DNA from: Cymodocea nodosa
Lineage: Eukaryota; Streptophyta; Magnoliopsida; Alismatales; Cymodoceaceae
Direction: 5' to 3'
DNA: 64,000 nucleotides
Assembly: GCA_036874045.1 (NCBI GenBank)
Contig: CM072335.1
Span: 27,411,501-27,475,500 of the forward strand
Part shown: in pieces, positions 1-10,924 of the stretch
How the letters are laid out: each line of letters begins with the position of its first letter
Numbering within the stretch: the first letter of the stretch is position 1
Translations under genes and position numbers: made by a program
The notes under the pieces: model-generated
The model's database searches: none
What the model was told of the DNA's origin: nothing
The model's input: the letters and a program-made list of their open reading frames with translations, nothing else

Positions 1-34
1 CAATAAGAACAATTACAACAATAAACAATCTCAC

Positions 35-141
35 CTCTTCTCCGCGGCCTCCGCCGCTCTCCTCCGCGCGTCCTCCGACGCCGCCGTCTCCTCCAACCTC
101 CTCTCCTCGGACGACTCAAAACACGACGAGCACACCCCCAT
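35..141 (-). CDS. SVIP-like small protein, first exon only (gene runs off left edge)
   Basis: Read on the minus strand, the ATG at 141 opens MGVCSSCFESSEE and continues as a charged, Ala/Glu/Arg-rich helix for 35 codons plus two bases, ending in a strong donor (GAAGAG|gtgaga) at 35. Gly2 followed by Cys4 and Cys7 is the classic N-myristoylation plus palmitoylation pattern, so membrane anchoring is inferred. The MGxCxSC start followed by a short basic/acidic helix matches, from memory, small plant proteins related to the p97/VCP-interacting protein SVIP. The remaining exons lie left of the window. The plus strand is also open here (2-181), but that frame has no start and ends without a recognisable domain, so it is treated as the shadow. 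Confidence 0.6.
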
Positions 142-555
142 TTCGCTGGCTCGCCCCCTTCACCTCCACGCGCTTATTTGACCAAACTGCTATGTCTATA
201 CGCTAACTTGACGGAACATTTTAAGAACAACGAAGACCCTGCGGCACAGCACACCGTACCTGGACCGCACGTAAAATCGTTTTTTCACATGTATTTTATG
301 GAAGGGATGTTTACGTAAAAATTACAAATTTCTAGGCCACTCACGCAGCTATCAAATGATCGATAATGTAATTTATTTTTAATGTTAAGAATTTTAAATC
401 AAATTCTAAATCATTCATTTGATCTTGTAACATAAAAATATATGTAAACAAAATTTAAGTGAACGAGGCATACAAATGAAAAAATATATATTATTATTAG
501 AGAAAAATACAACAAAGGATTGCAAAAGTAATCCAATTTGTTTTGCTGGTGCAGC
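142..555. other. Intergenic, AT-rich
   Basis: This holds the upstream flank of the left-edge gene and the downstream flank of the ZCF37-like gene. No coding signal is supported; the sequence becomes strongly AT-rich after about 290. It should contain the promoter of the minus-strand gene ending at 141, but no clear TATA box was identified. Confidence 0.4.
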
Positions 556-1284
556 TTACAGCCATCTCATCGTTCTCCTCTCGTTCCTCCTCACCGCCTT
601 CGTCCTCCGGCGGGCGCCGCCGTTACCTCCTCCCGTTCCGCTCATGTCATCGATGGGCGCCAGGTACCACCACAACACCGTGCAGAATACGGCAAAAGAC
701 TTGCCGAACGTCGCCAAGCAAAGCAGAATCAGCCCCAACGCAACCCACACGGACCAGAACAAGTAGTGCCTACCCGCTTCTGATCTTCCTCTTTCCTCCT
801 TCTCCTCCTCCTCCTCGCCCACAACCTTCTTCTCCTCCACCGCTGCAAGAGCAAGAGGAGTTGTACCACCAGCAGCAGCGTTCGTCCCTCTCGATGCCTC
901 CCACCTATGTTCTGCAGATTCTCCACAACTTCTGCTCCTCTTCGTCCTCCCGTTCTTCTTCTCTTTTCTCGCACTCCTCCGAGAAGGCTCGTGGAGCTTG
1001 ACGACAAGTGGCACCCACTCGTGGGGGCTGGAATACACGAACCAAATCGCCTGCAAGCTGTCGTCAAGCGTCATCGTGATGTTCCGCTTCCTGGCATCAA
1101 GGTCGTCCAGAAGGCTGTAGAATTTGTCGAGCCCTCTAGCCGAGTAAGGGTTCTTCTTCTTCTTCTCCTCTTCTCCGTAGATGGTTGTCGTCTTCTTCTT
1201 CGACGAGCACCGGCTCCATGTCGCCGGCGACCTACCACAGCCGTCGTCGTCTACCCGGGAAAAGCTTCTCGTCCCGCAGAACAT
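556..1284 (-). CDS. ZCF37-like protein, single exon, 242 aa
   Basis: A single open frame of 242 codons starts at the ATG at 1284 (MFCGTRSFSRVDDD). Residues about 45-62 read NPYSARGLDKFYSLLDDL, followed by WFVYSS and VPLVVKL, the order I recall for the plant ZCF37 family of unknown function. A basic stretch follows, then an Ala/Glu-rich segment and a hydrophobic helix at about 175-210 that should span a membrane, and a basic Arg/Asn tail. The frame stays open upstream to an ATG at 1518, but that extension is a run of Arg from an AGA repeat and is taken as 5' leader. The MFCG start was chosen because the family begins that way. The function is unknown; a small tail-anchored or single-pass protein is the structural inference. 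Confidence 0.6.
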   Translation of the reverse strand: MFCGTRSFSRVDDDGCGRSPATWSRCSSKKKTTTIYGEEEKKKKNPYSARGLDKFYSLLDDLDARKRNITMTLDDSLQAIWFVYSSPHEWVPLVVKLHEPSRRSARKEKKNGRTKRSRSCGESAEHRWEASRGTNAAAGGTTPLALAAVEEKKVVGEEEEEKEERGRSEAGRHYLFWSVWVALGLILLCLATFGKSFAVFCTVLWWYLAPIDDMSGTGGGNGGARRRTKAVRRNERRTMRWL

Positions 1285-1387
1285 AACTACGATCAGTGTT
1301 GGTGCGATTTGCAGAAGGAGATGTGTGTTGAAGGAACAATTCGTATCTAGCAGAGACGTATGGAACGTGCCTGCCTTCGCTTTTTCT

Positions 1388-1452
1388 TCTCCCTCTCCTT
1401 CTCTTCTTCTTCTCCTTCTTCTTCTTCTTCTCCTTCTTCTTCTTCTTCTGGA
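1388..1452. repeat. (CTT/GAA)n microsatellite in the presumed 5' leader
   Basis: Imperfect CTT/CTC triplet repeat on the plus strand, so GAA/GAG on the sense strand of the ZCF37-like gene. It lies about 105-170 bases upstream of the chosen start codon. GA-rich leaders are common in plant genes. It produces long false Ser/Leu and Arg open frames on both strands. Confidence 0.75.
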
Positions 1453-1518
1453 AGAAGGTGTGGGAAATGAGAGGATGGTGGTGTTTTCTGGCTTTTTAAT
1501 TTGATAATTGCTTATCAT

Positions 1519-2398
1519 TATTTAAAAATTCTTATTTATGATCTGTATATATCTCTACCATTACATTAATATAACTTATTAATAATAGTTTATAAATTAG
1601 CATGCATTGAACAAACCTTATATTCACCGATATCTTTGCAGATAAAGATTTATATCTCAGAGAATTATATATTGTTCAAATTGTCCTGAGAGGAACTTTT
1701 CAAGAGATAATTAATTAATCTTTTATTTCTTTGTAGAGAAAGAATTTTTAAATTTAAATTCGGGTAAAAATAATACCATCACGAAAAATTTAGATTTCGA
1801 CGTCGTCGATGACTCGTAGGTCTCCGTCAGTGATTACTTGGGATTATAATCTGGTTATGGAAGATTTAACTTAAATAATTGGAAGGAAGATTAAAGTTTC
1901 TAGAAGATAGACAAAATTTTCTGCTACGGTCAAGATCGCAGCGCGATGTAATTTTCGTACGATTATAACTTTGACCGTAGGTGTTTTCAATGATACGTAA
2001 TTTAATAATATCGAATGATTATAATTTAAAGTGGATTAGATAAATATTTATTTAAATTTAGTTAAATTATAATTACTCGATATTATTAAGTTATATATCT
2101 TGTACTGTCAGATAAACATCTATAATCAAATTTAATATAAGTTTGTTTTTTCTATAGATATTTAGTAGTATTTTTTGCCATAGATGTCTAAAATGATATA
2201 TAAATTTAATTTCAATATATTATTTGATGAAACAATACTTGCAATTCACAAAGAAAACAAAAGATACTAATCCAATCCTTAGGTCGCAGATTTGATTTTC
2301 TACTCACTCATTTCACAAGAGAAAAAAAATCTCTTATCTTATACTTAACCATGAGAAATTATTGATAATAACAATTTTCATGTTTAATATTAAAACAG
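1519..2398. other. Intergenic, AT-rich, no gene seen
   Basis: Low-complexity AT-rich sequence with short frames only. It should contain the promoter of the ZCF37-like gene on the minus strand. No repeat family was recognised. Confidence 0.4.
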
Positions 2399-3050
2399 TT
2401 AAAACGATAGTCGCTGCTGATCGGTGCCGTCCTCCGACCTCATCCCTGACCTGAAGGAGGATGAACCAGCCGACTCCAATGTCCTACTCCATTTGGTTGG
2501 GCGTCTGCCGCAACAGCACCCGGTAAGGAACCCCGATGCCCTCGCATCTTCGGCTGCCACTGCTCCAGATTTTCTTCCCTTGGGTGGTTCCTCCTCCACA
2601 ACACTCGGATGTCTAGGATCGCCCTCTCTTCACGCGACTGGAGATGGATCTCTGGAGGCAATCGAAGTTCAAAGAATGAAGCTCCTTGCTGATATCTCGA
2701 GATTCTTAATGCTCAAGTAAAAAAATGAAGGCACTTGCTCGTCATAATCATCATCCTCATCGTCGTCATCGTCACGAGTAAGGTGTTTCATCCTTAAAAA
2801 CTGATGCATCTACGAAGAGTTTGCAATATCAGATGTTTTATCATCGAATAGTTCGTTATACTGAATTTACTCACTTCTGTAACAACATTGGTATTAACTT
2901 GGATAGTTTATCTGATGCAAACAAGTTCTACAATAGCCTTAGGACACATTTTAATTTGCTCGTTCAGGACATTACACTCGAAAATAAGTGTCTGGATTCT
3001 CTACAGATCTTGGAAATATAACTATAATTTTTATCTTTCATTTTTTTATT
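2399..3050 (+). other. Unassigned coding-like stretch beside the LINE
   Basis: GC content rises sharply at about 2400-2700. A plus-strand frame at 2424-2720 (98 codons; contains LLHLVGRLPQQH and QRMKLLADISRFL) is followed by an open frame at 2821-3021 with NNIGINLDSLSDANKFYNSL. Neither is recognised. The minus strand of the first part is also open, so coding direction is not settled. They may be exons or gene fragments, or a 5' part of the adjoining LINE. Composition unlike the flanks suggests a former gene piece rather than random sequence. Confidence 0.25.
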
Positions 3051-3059
3051 CTGGTTGTC

Positions 3060-5650
3060 ATATTAGCCTATTAAAATGAACATCAGGATTGATAAATGGG
3101 AATGCTTGCCTTCAGTTGGACTCTCTCAAGGAATTCTTATTGGATGGAGTTCTAGAATTGATTCAAAAAAATTCAAACCTATCATGGGCAGTTCTCTATT
3201 TCCATCCAATTTGACAATCCAGTGAATTACTCCTCCAGGTGGTTAACGGGGATATAGGGTCCTTGTTTATCTCACCAAAACTCATCTTTTATTTCTGAAC
3301 ATTCACACATTCATTAATTTCAGACCGTTGGGTTCAGGGTGGAGATTTTGACGTCATCTGTTTCACTCATGGCAAATCAAATGGTTCATTATATACTTCT
3401 CGTATGGACTATTTCAACAACATCATTTCTTTGAAACACCTAATTATATCCCACCAAATAATTATCGATATACTTGGTCCAACTTTCAAGCAAATAAAAT
3501 TCAAGTCAAATTTGATAGCTTCTTGGTTGGTCTCCTCGTGGAAAAATGATTTCCTCCTTTTTAATCTGTATCGGCAAAGCTAGACCAGTTTTGACCATAT
3601 TCTCATTCTCATAAGTACAAATCCGAGAGGGTGACTGTTCCTTTTATTTTTTATAAATTTTGACTGTTCAAAGAAGGTTTCAAAGACATGATTATGTACT
3701 CTTGGAATAACATTTCCACTCCCTTGTGTCATGTTGACAGGCTAGCCTACAAATTAAAAATTCTTAAATATTGCATCCAAGTCTTGGCTGCAACCAAGCA
3801 AGAATGATGAAACTGCTATACTAAAAGTAATTGGAAATGACTTAATTGACATAGATAAGATTGCTGAAAGTAGATCACTTACTTTCTAGGAAATCCTCAA
3901 GAAGAAAGTCTTTCAAGAGGAACACCATGAAGCAAAGATCTAGAATTCATTAACTTATAGAAAGAGTTCAGAACAGCATTTTCTTTCAAAATACAGCTGC
4001 AGATAAAAAAAAGGAAAAATACTATCACCTCCCTACCAATGGAAGGGGTTAGGACCGAATATCATGATAAAATCATTAAAGCCTTCGCAAATTACTATCA
4101 AACATTATACAATAAAAATCAATCTACCCTTCCACACCTAGATTGGAATAAGATTTTTCCAACAGAAATTCACAACCCCCATATTTGAGGATCCCTTTTT
4201 CAAGAAGATGAAACCAAGAATGTAATTTTTTCTCAACCAAGAGAAAATTCCTCGAGTTCATACAATTTCCCCCTTTGGAATTTAATTAAATCTAACATAG
4301 TCGTGGTATTTAATCAATTCCATAATTCTAATGATGGGTCATTGTCTAGTAAAATTAATCATACCTTCCTTGCTCTCGTCATTATAAAGCATAGTCCGGT
4401 TAAGGATTTTAGACTTATTAGCTTGCTAAATGGTAGTTTCAAATTCCTAGCCAGGTATCTAAACCACTAGACTCTCTCCAATTCTAAACTCTTACATAGA
4501 CAATTTCAGAGTGGTTTTCTTAAAAGACAAAATATTCATGATTGTTTCCTGGAAATCCTTCATTTCAAACATAAAAGTAAAAAAAATGGTTTACTTGTTA
4601 AACTTAATTTTGAAAGAACTTTTGATAATATTAATCAAAATTTTCTTTTCCACTCCTTGAAAGGCATCAACTTCAGCCGAAAATGAATTGACTGGGTTCA
4701 AATATGTATAACTACGACAAAATTCTCCATCTGGGTCAATGACTCTCTTGTGCGTCACTTTGAAGCTTTAATGAACTTAAACAAGGTGACATTCTTTCTC
4801 CTCTTTTATTTATTCATTTTACCCACATTCTAAATAGATGGCTACAACCGGTCAAATCTAATAATCTTATGTGTGGAATTCAACTACCCAATTACAGTCC
4901 AGAAATATTCATTTCTGGAAAATTAGAAAGAAAATCTCTCAAAACTCTATTTCCCCATAATAATAATTTTTGTGATTAACATGGCGATAATGGTAAAAAC
5001 ACTAGAAAAGCAAATGGCAAGGAATCACTCCTCTCAAATATCGTTTTCCATGCCTATATTCCTTGGCAAGGAACAAAAAAAAAGATCTCTCTTGATGATA
5101 TGAACCTTATAATTTATCATGTTAGGTTAAACGCATTATTTTAAACATGGTCACACTTCACCTTTCCTCTTTTGTCGCCAGGATTGATTTCATCTTGCTC
5201 ACCTGCCACAACCATTTTATTTCCTGGTATCTTTGCTCAAAAAATTTATGTGAAATCCTTTTATTCTTTGCTAAATGAAGAAGGGTGGGGGAAGGTTGCT
5301 TAGAACATTACAATATGGTTTAAAACAATTTCGCCCCACTAAAAAGTAAATCTCTTTGGGTGGCTAGTCCTTAATAACCAAATTCTCCCATTCATATCTA
5401 CATATTCTATAGATATTTCTTGCTTAGCAGAAACATTCGAACACCCCAACACAATAGTTAAAAATTATAATGAGAAAATTTGGAATACTTTTATTTTAGC
5501 AATTCTTTGGATGTTTTGGAATAATCAAAATATTTTCTTTTAAAGAATAAGAGTGAGAATATTCTTCAACTCAATATGCTTGACATCTTTTTGGTTATAC
5601 AAGCGTGGATGAGCTGCAAAACATTCAATAAAAAATGAACGCTTAGTTTG
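3060..5650 (+). mobile_element. Degenerate L1-type LINE (ORF2: endonuclease, reverse transcriptase, 3' part)
   Basis: Conceptual plus-strand reading in changing frames shows the order expected for plant L1 ORF2. Near 3110-3160 it reads PSVGLSQGILIGWSS, like the endonuclease motif SGGILIGW. At 3338-3361 it reads GGDFDVIC, with SNGSLYTSRMDYFNN and RYTWSNFQ downstream to about 3490. Near 4405-4432 it reads DFRLISLLNG, like FRPISL of the reverse transcriptase. Near 4785-4815 it reads KQGDILSPLLF. The 5180-5560 part resembles the zinc-binding tail region with tryptophan-rich spacing. Frames break many times and the catalytic YxDD box was not found, so the copy is long dead. Ends are approximate; no terminal duplication or poly(A) tail was confirmed. 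Confidence 0.75.
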
Positions 5651-6300
5651 CACACACATCTTAATCTATCGGAAACGAAACTCGGATGTGACAATGCAAG
5701 TTTTTTTTTTCCCCCCCCCCCCCTCCAAAGTTATGATTTTCTCGTAGGGTTGTAAACCTTGACTTTTTTACAGGTTTTTTGAACTTAGGATAAAAAAATT
5801 GTAAGAGGCTACTTTATGATCCTGATACATGATTAACATTTAGGAATTCAAGGTTTTACAATATCTCATGTATTATAATTCTTCTCTTTCAAAACCCAAC
5901 AACATTGGCAGAAGGGGGGCATGGACACCAACGGTGATACCCAAACAAAAAGGGTTCACCACCTTTCATTCAGGACACTAATGTAATGTAATTGAATTGA
6001 ATTAGAGTATTCAATTAGATTATAATATTTGAGATTCTATGATCATAAATTTTAATAAAATTCGATTATAAGTAATTAAATTTTTTAAGACATCACTCTG
6101 TTAATTAAATATAAATATAGGTTGGATAGTTAAATTACTTTTATATATCATTTTATAAATAGTTCGTTCATATTTATTATCAAGCATGTAATCTGACTAA
6201 GTAATAAATATAATTTGATCACGTCAACTAATCCAATAAGATCTTACCCTTTTTTTTTCTTAACTCATTGCTTCAGAAAACGTCACAGCCCAGGAGTGAT
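5651..6300. other. Intergenic with T9/C12 homopolymer block
   Basis: Holds a T-run followed by a C-run at about 5701-5723, then AT-rich sequence leading to the WLIM1 promoter. No gene seen. The homopolymer pair may mark the decayed 3' end of the LINE or be a simple repeat. Confidence 0.35.
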
Positions 6301-6520
6301 AGCCCCCCCCCTGTTCTCTGGGTCCCTTCCCTTCCTTCTCCGCCTCGTCCGTTCCTTCCGGCTGGCAGCTTTTGACACGATCTCCATCCCCATAGGGTTC
6401 TTCTGTTCTGCACGACGCAGATCGGAGCCAGACTCGCACTCCCACGGATCGGATATACGAAGAGCAAGCGCAAAGCAGAGAGGCAATCGGGAGGGAAACT
6501 TTGTCTGTTTGGAGCGAGAT

Positions 6521-8212
6521 ATGGCGTTCGCAGCAGTGACCCCGCAGAAGTGCATGGCCTGTGAGAAAGACCGTGTATCTGGTGGACAAGCTCACTGCCG
6601 ACAACAGAATCTACCACAAGGCCTGCTTCCGCTGCCACCACTGCAGGGGCACACTCAAGGTTTCTTTCTTTCCTTCTAATCTGTCGTCTAACAGAGCCTT
6701 CACTTGACCCGACCGGTTGATGTATTATTATTCTTGCACCGTCAACGGATCTCACCTGATGATCATTAGATCGCCGAAGGGTCCCAGGTAGATCTTTGAA
6801 GAAAAGGATTCGTTCTACTAACTATTCTTTTCCCTTCGATATCAATTAGGTATCTTCTTACATTTCCGGTAAGAGATCGTTTATTGTTGTTCTGATTTAT
6901 CGTCGCTCTGTTCGACCACAGAAGGTCAGTGATGCGAAGGAACTCAGATCAACATAATTGGAAATGCTCCTTTGGAGATATAATTGTATGTAAACTGCAT
7001 TGTGACGCGAGGAGGAAAAAAAAAAACAAACTAGAATAGAGAAAAAGGTCGGATGAGAGGGAATGCATAGAGAATATGATCATGCCAAGTATCAATGACT
7101 GTAAAGCAGTGATCCCTAGGTAACTCAAAATCCCGATTTGGGATCTATAGGTTTTTATCTTGGAGGTGAATAGAACATCTGCATCCAGTCAAAGATTAAA
7201 AATATCAATGATAGGAATCATTGTTTATTCTGACCAAGATCTCAGTTTCGATATCTTATGAGAATTATATGAAACTTCAGATTTTCTTTCTGCTCATCTG
7301 ATCCGGTGATTTTTTTTTTATCAAACTTAATTCTTTAGCAGCGAGAATGAGATGTTTTCAACCTACATGCAGCTCGGAAATTACAACTCCTTCGAGGGAG
7401 TTCTATATTGCAGGCCCCATTTTGATCAACTCCTAAAGAGAACCGGTAGCTTGGGAAAGAGCTTTGAAGGCACGGGTACCACCACTGCATCATAACAAAT
7501 GAATAATGTTCCATCCTACTTTTCTTAGTCTGACTTGTTCTCATTATAAAAATTCATATGTCACCTGTCAGGGACCCCAAAAATTACCAAACCAGAAAAG
7601 CATGCTGCTACTGAGGTATTAACTATGATTCCTTTCTATTACATAAGAGTCCAGAAAGCCAGAAAGTCTGCAGCAAACCGCAGATTATAAAATTGTGATG
7701 CCAATGGAACTGATGTAACTTAGCACTTATCGCGAGCAATTGGCAAATGCTTGCATTATTATGCACCAAGTATACACTATTCATTAATGATTTCATGAAC
7801 AGAATAAAATCTCAAGTAAGTTTGCGGGCACTAAAGACAAGTGCATCGGATGCAACAAGACCGTATACCCCATCGAAAGGGTAAGAATTAATACTAAATA
7901 TCACGATGTATGAAATGGTTCACATATCGGAATAAGATTTGCCACTGAGTACCTTTACTGGATGCTGGAATGTTCCAACACCATCAGGTAACAGTCGATG
8001 GCACGGCATATCATAAGAGCTGTTTCAAATGCAGCCATGGAGGGTGCGTGATCAGCCCGTCCAACTACATGTCGCACGAGGGAAAGCTTTACTGCAAGCA
8101 CCATCACTCCCAACTTTTCAAGGAGAAAGGAAACTACAGTCAGTTTGAGAATGAAAAGGTTGGTAATACTACTACAGCACGCACGGCAGAAGTAGCAGGT
8201 GCAGAGTCATAG
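6521..8212 (+). pseudogene. WLIM1: WLIM1-type two-LIM-domain actin-binding protein, frameshifted in exon 1
   Basis: Exons 6521-6659, 7373-7475, 7572-7615, 7803-7880 and 7988-8212, all with GT-AG borders and matching phases. The protein would have 195 residues, the usual length for plant LIM proteins. LIM1 begins CMAC, with CFRCHHC, LGNYNSFEGVLYC and FDQLLKRTGS. LIM2 has CIGCNKTVYP, then YHKSCFKCSHGGC and LYCKHHHSQLFKEKGNYSQ. Plant WLIM1 proteins bundle actin filaments and can enter the nucleus. Exon 1 carries one extra A near 6566 (gagaaagacc where gagaagacc is expected). Read literally, the frame leaves the LIM1 sequence after CMACEK and stops in exon 2. All other exons and splice sites are intact, so this is either a very young pseudogene or a one-base sequence error. 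Confidence 0.85.
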
Positions 8213-8370
8213 ATCATTGGGATCAAGTGCAGAGTCATAGTGTCATCGATCATGGGGATCAATGTACTCTCCTGTGTTTTCCTTGGACTAGAGGTTTGCA
8301 TTTGGTTTACTTGAGTGCAGGAGAAAGGTTGCGTTCTGTCTTCTGTAGTGACAGTTTTGTTTACTAATTA

Positions 8371-8376
8371 AATAAA
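8371..8376 (+). terminator. AATAAA polyadenylation signal of WLIM1
   Basis: Canonical AATAAA about 160 bases after the WLIM1 stop codon at 8212, in an AT-rich context. Consistent with a short 3' untranslated region. Confidence 0.45.
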
Positions 8377-8399
8377 AATGTGAACATATACCATCACTT

Positions 8400-9234
8400 A
8401 AATGTAGCAATGCTTACAGATTTTTCATGGGAATTCACTAGGATTTGGCGCCTTTAATCCAACAGTCTACGACGATGTGACTGTACGCATTTATACTGTG
8501 TAATATCTCAATCCATAGAACAAACAACCGTAAAAACCTGAAGTCGAAATGAAGTCAGCACGACAAACATTACCATAAATGTTCCAAGTCAAATCCTCTC
8601 GAAGTATCCTCCCGATGGTGTTTGTTGTGAATTGAAGTCGCTAAAATGTCTCCACAGGAACCATGGAAGGAAGGGTAAGCGTATGATTCATTTCCTGGAT
8701 ACCTATCAAAACATTGACTAAAATACATCTATCACAACATTGCATTCTTGCATATGACAGACATCAATAAACAGTAACCACGAGGAGAGGGTAAAACAGA
8801 ACAACAATTGTTCTCAAAGACTAATTACTGGATCATTTTCCCAGGTTTCCCTAATTCCCAACAAAAGGTTTTATTGACGAAGATGCCGAAGGTGTTTGGA
8901 TTAATAATGCATGATGGCGAACCATGTAAACAAATGCTCAAAAAGAAACCAAATCCCCAAGGTTAGCTTTGAAATGAGAGATTATAAATAGAGAGATAAC
9001 ATGAGAGCATCTCTAAGACCACGGTTGTCTCAATAGGTTTGATAGGGAGATGATCAATGCATCTTCATTACTTTGCACATTATTTGCCTGAAGATTACAA
9101 TTTCAACCATCGACAACTGAAACAAATTCTCAGTGATGCTGTGTTTATTCCAACTGACGAACCTATTTTGCCATGCTGCATAGTATAGTCAGTCACACTG
9201 TACAATGAATGAGAGAGCAACTGCAACCTAAAGG
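8400..9234. other. Interval between convergent WLIM1 and F-box genes
   Basis: No coding frame is supported. It should hold the 3' untranslated regions of both convergent genes. No repeat family was recognised. Confidence 0.4.
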
Positions 9235-10783
9235 CTATGGATTTGAAGCATCATCGCAATGTTCTACGGTGTCAAGAAGGCTTCCGTTAAGCGCAATGTG
9301 CTTGACATCAACTATGAAATTGTCCTCAAGGAACCCAAATCCAAAAGTTCCACTTTCGTACTCCCATATCCTTCCTTCCACAACACGGCTATCACCGCCT
9401 TGCCCAGGCAAACCCGGTGCATTCCATTCACAGGAAGAGTACACGGTGAGAATGCGGGAGACAACTTCTTCATCAGCACCATTGCAAGTGGAATTCACGG
9501 GTTGGATATGCTCCCGATCATTGTATATTTCCTCCTCTCCTTCTGGAAAGGGAAGCTCCATAAAATTAGCTTTTGAAGCCTGGAAGATAGGGGTATAACG
9601 AGGGAGTGCTTGTGAAGAGTCGCTGATATGTCGACAGATAATACCACCAACGTCGTCGTACGCTAGAAGAAAGAAAACCAAGTTAAGGTTTTCGCAGATT
9701 CCCTATCAGAATAAATCAGAATCAGCAAGACTTCATTGAGATTTCAACCAACCGTGGTTGGTTGGAAACCTGCTCGACGAAATGCCGCCACTAATTAATG
9801 GGCATTACCAACTCATACATCTTAGCAAAGGTATTGGAACGGAACCATAGCAGATAATGAAAGATAGAGAGATGTGAATCGACCTTCCAAAGACCCTGAA
9901 GAGGACGTGATGGAGTGGGACAGCAGTCTGTGATTTTCACGTAATGCGAAGTAACCACCCTTCTCCTTCCAAGACGCTCTCTTTCTTTCTTCCTCTGCCT
10001 TCTTGAGGTTCTGTCCACACCAAGGCTCGTCCTGTTGGCAAAGTACTGATAAATATCCCACATCAAACGATCCGGGGGGGAGGAGGCCATCAAATCCTCT
10101 TCATCGCCCGTTCTGTGCTCACTCCCCCCAATACCATTCGAATGAAGATCACCATTTTCTCTCAAAATGAAATAATTCTCCTCGGCAAGACTCAACATCA
10201 CCGGTACCAATTCAGGATCCAAGAAACCCGACCCCAAGGACGACAGCTTCAGAAGATCGCCCTCCGATCGATACCTACATCCGTTGCAGAGGTAAAACAT
10301 CGGATCCCCCTTCCTCGATAGACCCATCCATAAAAACGGAACCTTCGTCACGTCATAGCTCCCCTCCTTCGCCGCCGGCGCCACGTTGTAGCCCGTGATG
10401 AAGGAAAGACCCCATTCGAAGAAAAGAAGCGGAGGCATGGGATTCTCCTGTGATCCGACTCGCCGCCAGAACCCGATCAGGCGCTCCCACCTATGCAGCG
10501 CTTTGTAGAGGAGCGAGAAGGAGATGGCGCCGGATCCCACAGTGCCGCAGGCCCAGCTGTTGATGCGAGTTCGGGAGCCCCACCGGCGGTCGCACATCGA
10601 GTGCCAGAGCTCGGGTTGGGAGCAGAGGGAGGCGGAGCGGCGGGAGGTGGAGGCGAAGGACGAGATATCGGTTGGATCGAGGAATGAGAGAACCATCAGC
10701 TGCACGTCTCTCGGGAAGTCTTCGAAGGGCATTTTCAGCGGCGGCGGCGGCAGTGGAGTAGGGTCGGTAGAGGCCATCGCCAT
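9235..10783 (-). CDS. F-box protein, At3g12350-like, 455 aa
   Basis: Two exons on the minus strand: 10783-9884 (300 codons) and 9702-9235 (155 codons plus stop). The junction reads LQGLWK|GICENLN, with donor AAG|gt and acceptor gatag|GG. The F-box lies at about residues 21-60 (FEDFPRDVQLMVLSFLDPTDI, then WHSMCDRRWG). The remainder matches, from memory, the single-copy plant F-box family of At3g12350: FLWMGLSRKGDPMFYLC in the middle, FFLLAYDDVGGIICR at the start of exon 2, and VEGRIWEYESGTFGFGFL near the end. F-box proteins act as substrate adaptors of SCF ubiquitin ligases; the target here is unknown. The frame is open further upstream to 10891 without an ATG, so the ATG at 10783 was chosen. 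Confidence 0.85.
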
Positions 10784-10912
10784 GGTCAAGGGCTTCGTGG
10801 GCAAGCCGGTGAGGTGGGCGGCTGGAGAGCAGGCGCGTGCCTTAGCGAGCACGGATGAAGAGGAACGAGATGGTACCAGCGAAGACTCCAAGAAGAGTGT
10901 GGTCGCTTGTCA

Positions 10913-10922
10913 TTATAAAAAA
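10913..10922 (-). promoter_or_regulatory. Possible TATA box of the F-box gene
   Basis: Minus-strand tttttataat lies about 130 bases upstream of the chosen ATG at 10783. The spacing implies a leader of about 100 bases and supports the start at 10783 over an upstream one. Confidence 0.35.
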
Positions 10923-10924
10923 AA

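Noticed and set aside
2-181. Plus-strand open frame at the left edge
   Set aside because: It lacks a start and any family signal; the opposite strand has a lipid-anchor start and a consensus splice donor.
538-1504. Several plus-strand Ser/Pro/Leu-rich frames
   Set aside because: They are antisense shadows of the ZCF37-like gene and its CTT/GAA repeat.
5701-5723. T-run followed by C-run
   Set aside because: A simple homopolymer; no structure or element boundary could be demonstrated.
10784-10891. Upstream extension of the F-box protein
   Set aside because: The extended frame has no ATG, and a TATA-like motif lies just upstream; the ATG at 10783 fits better.
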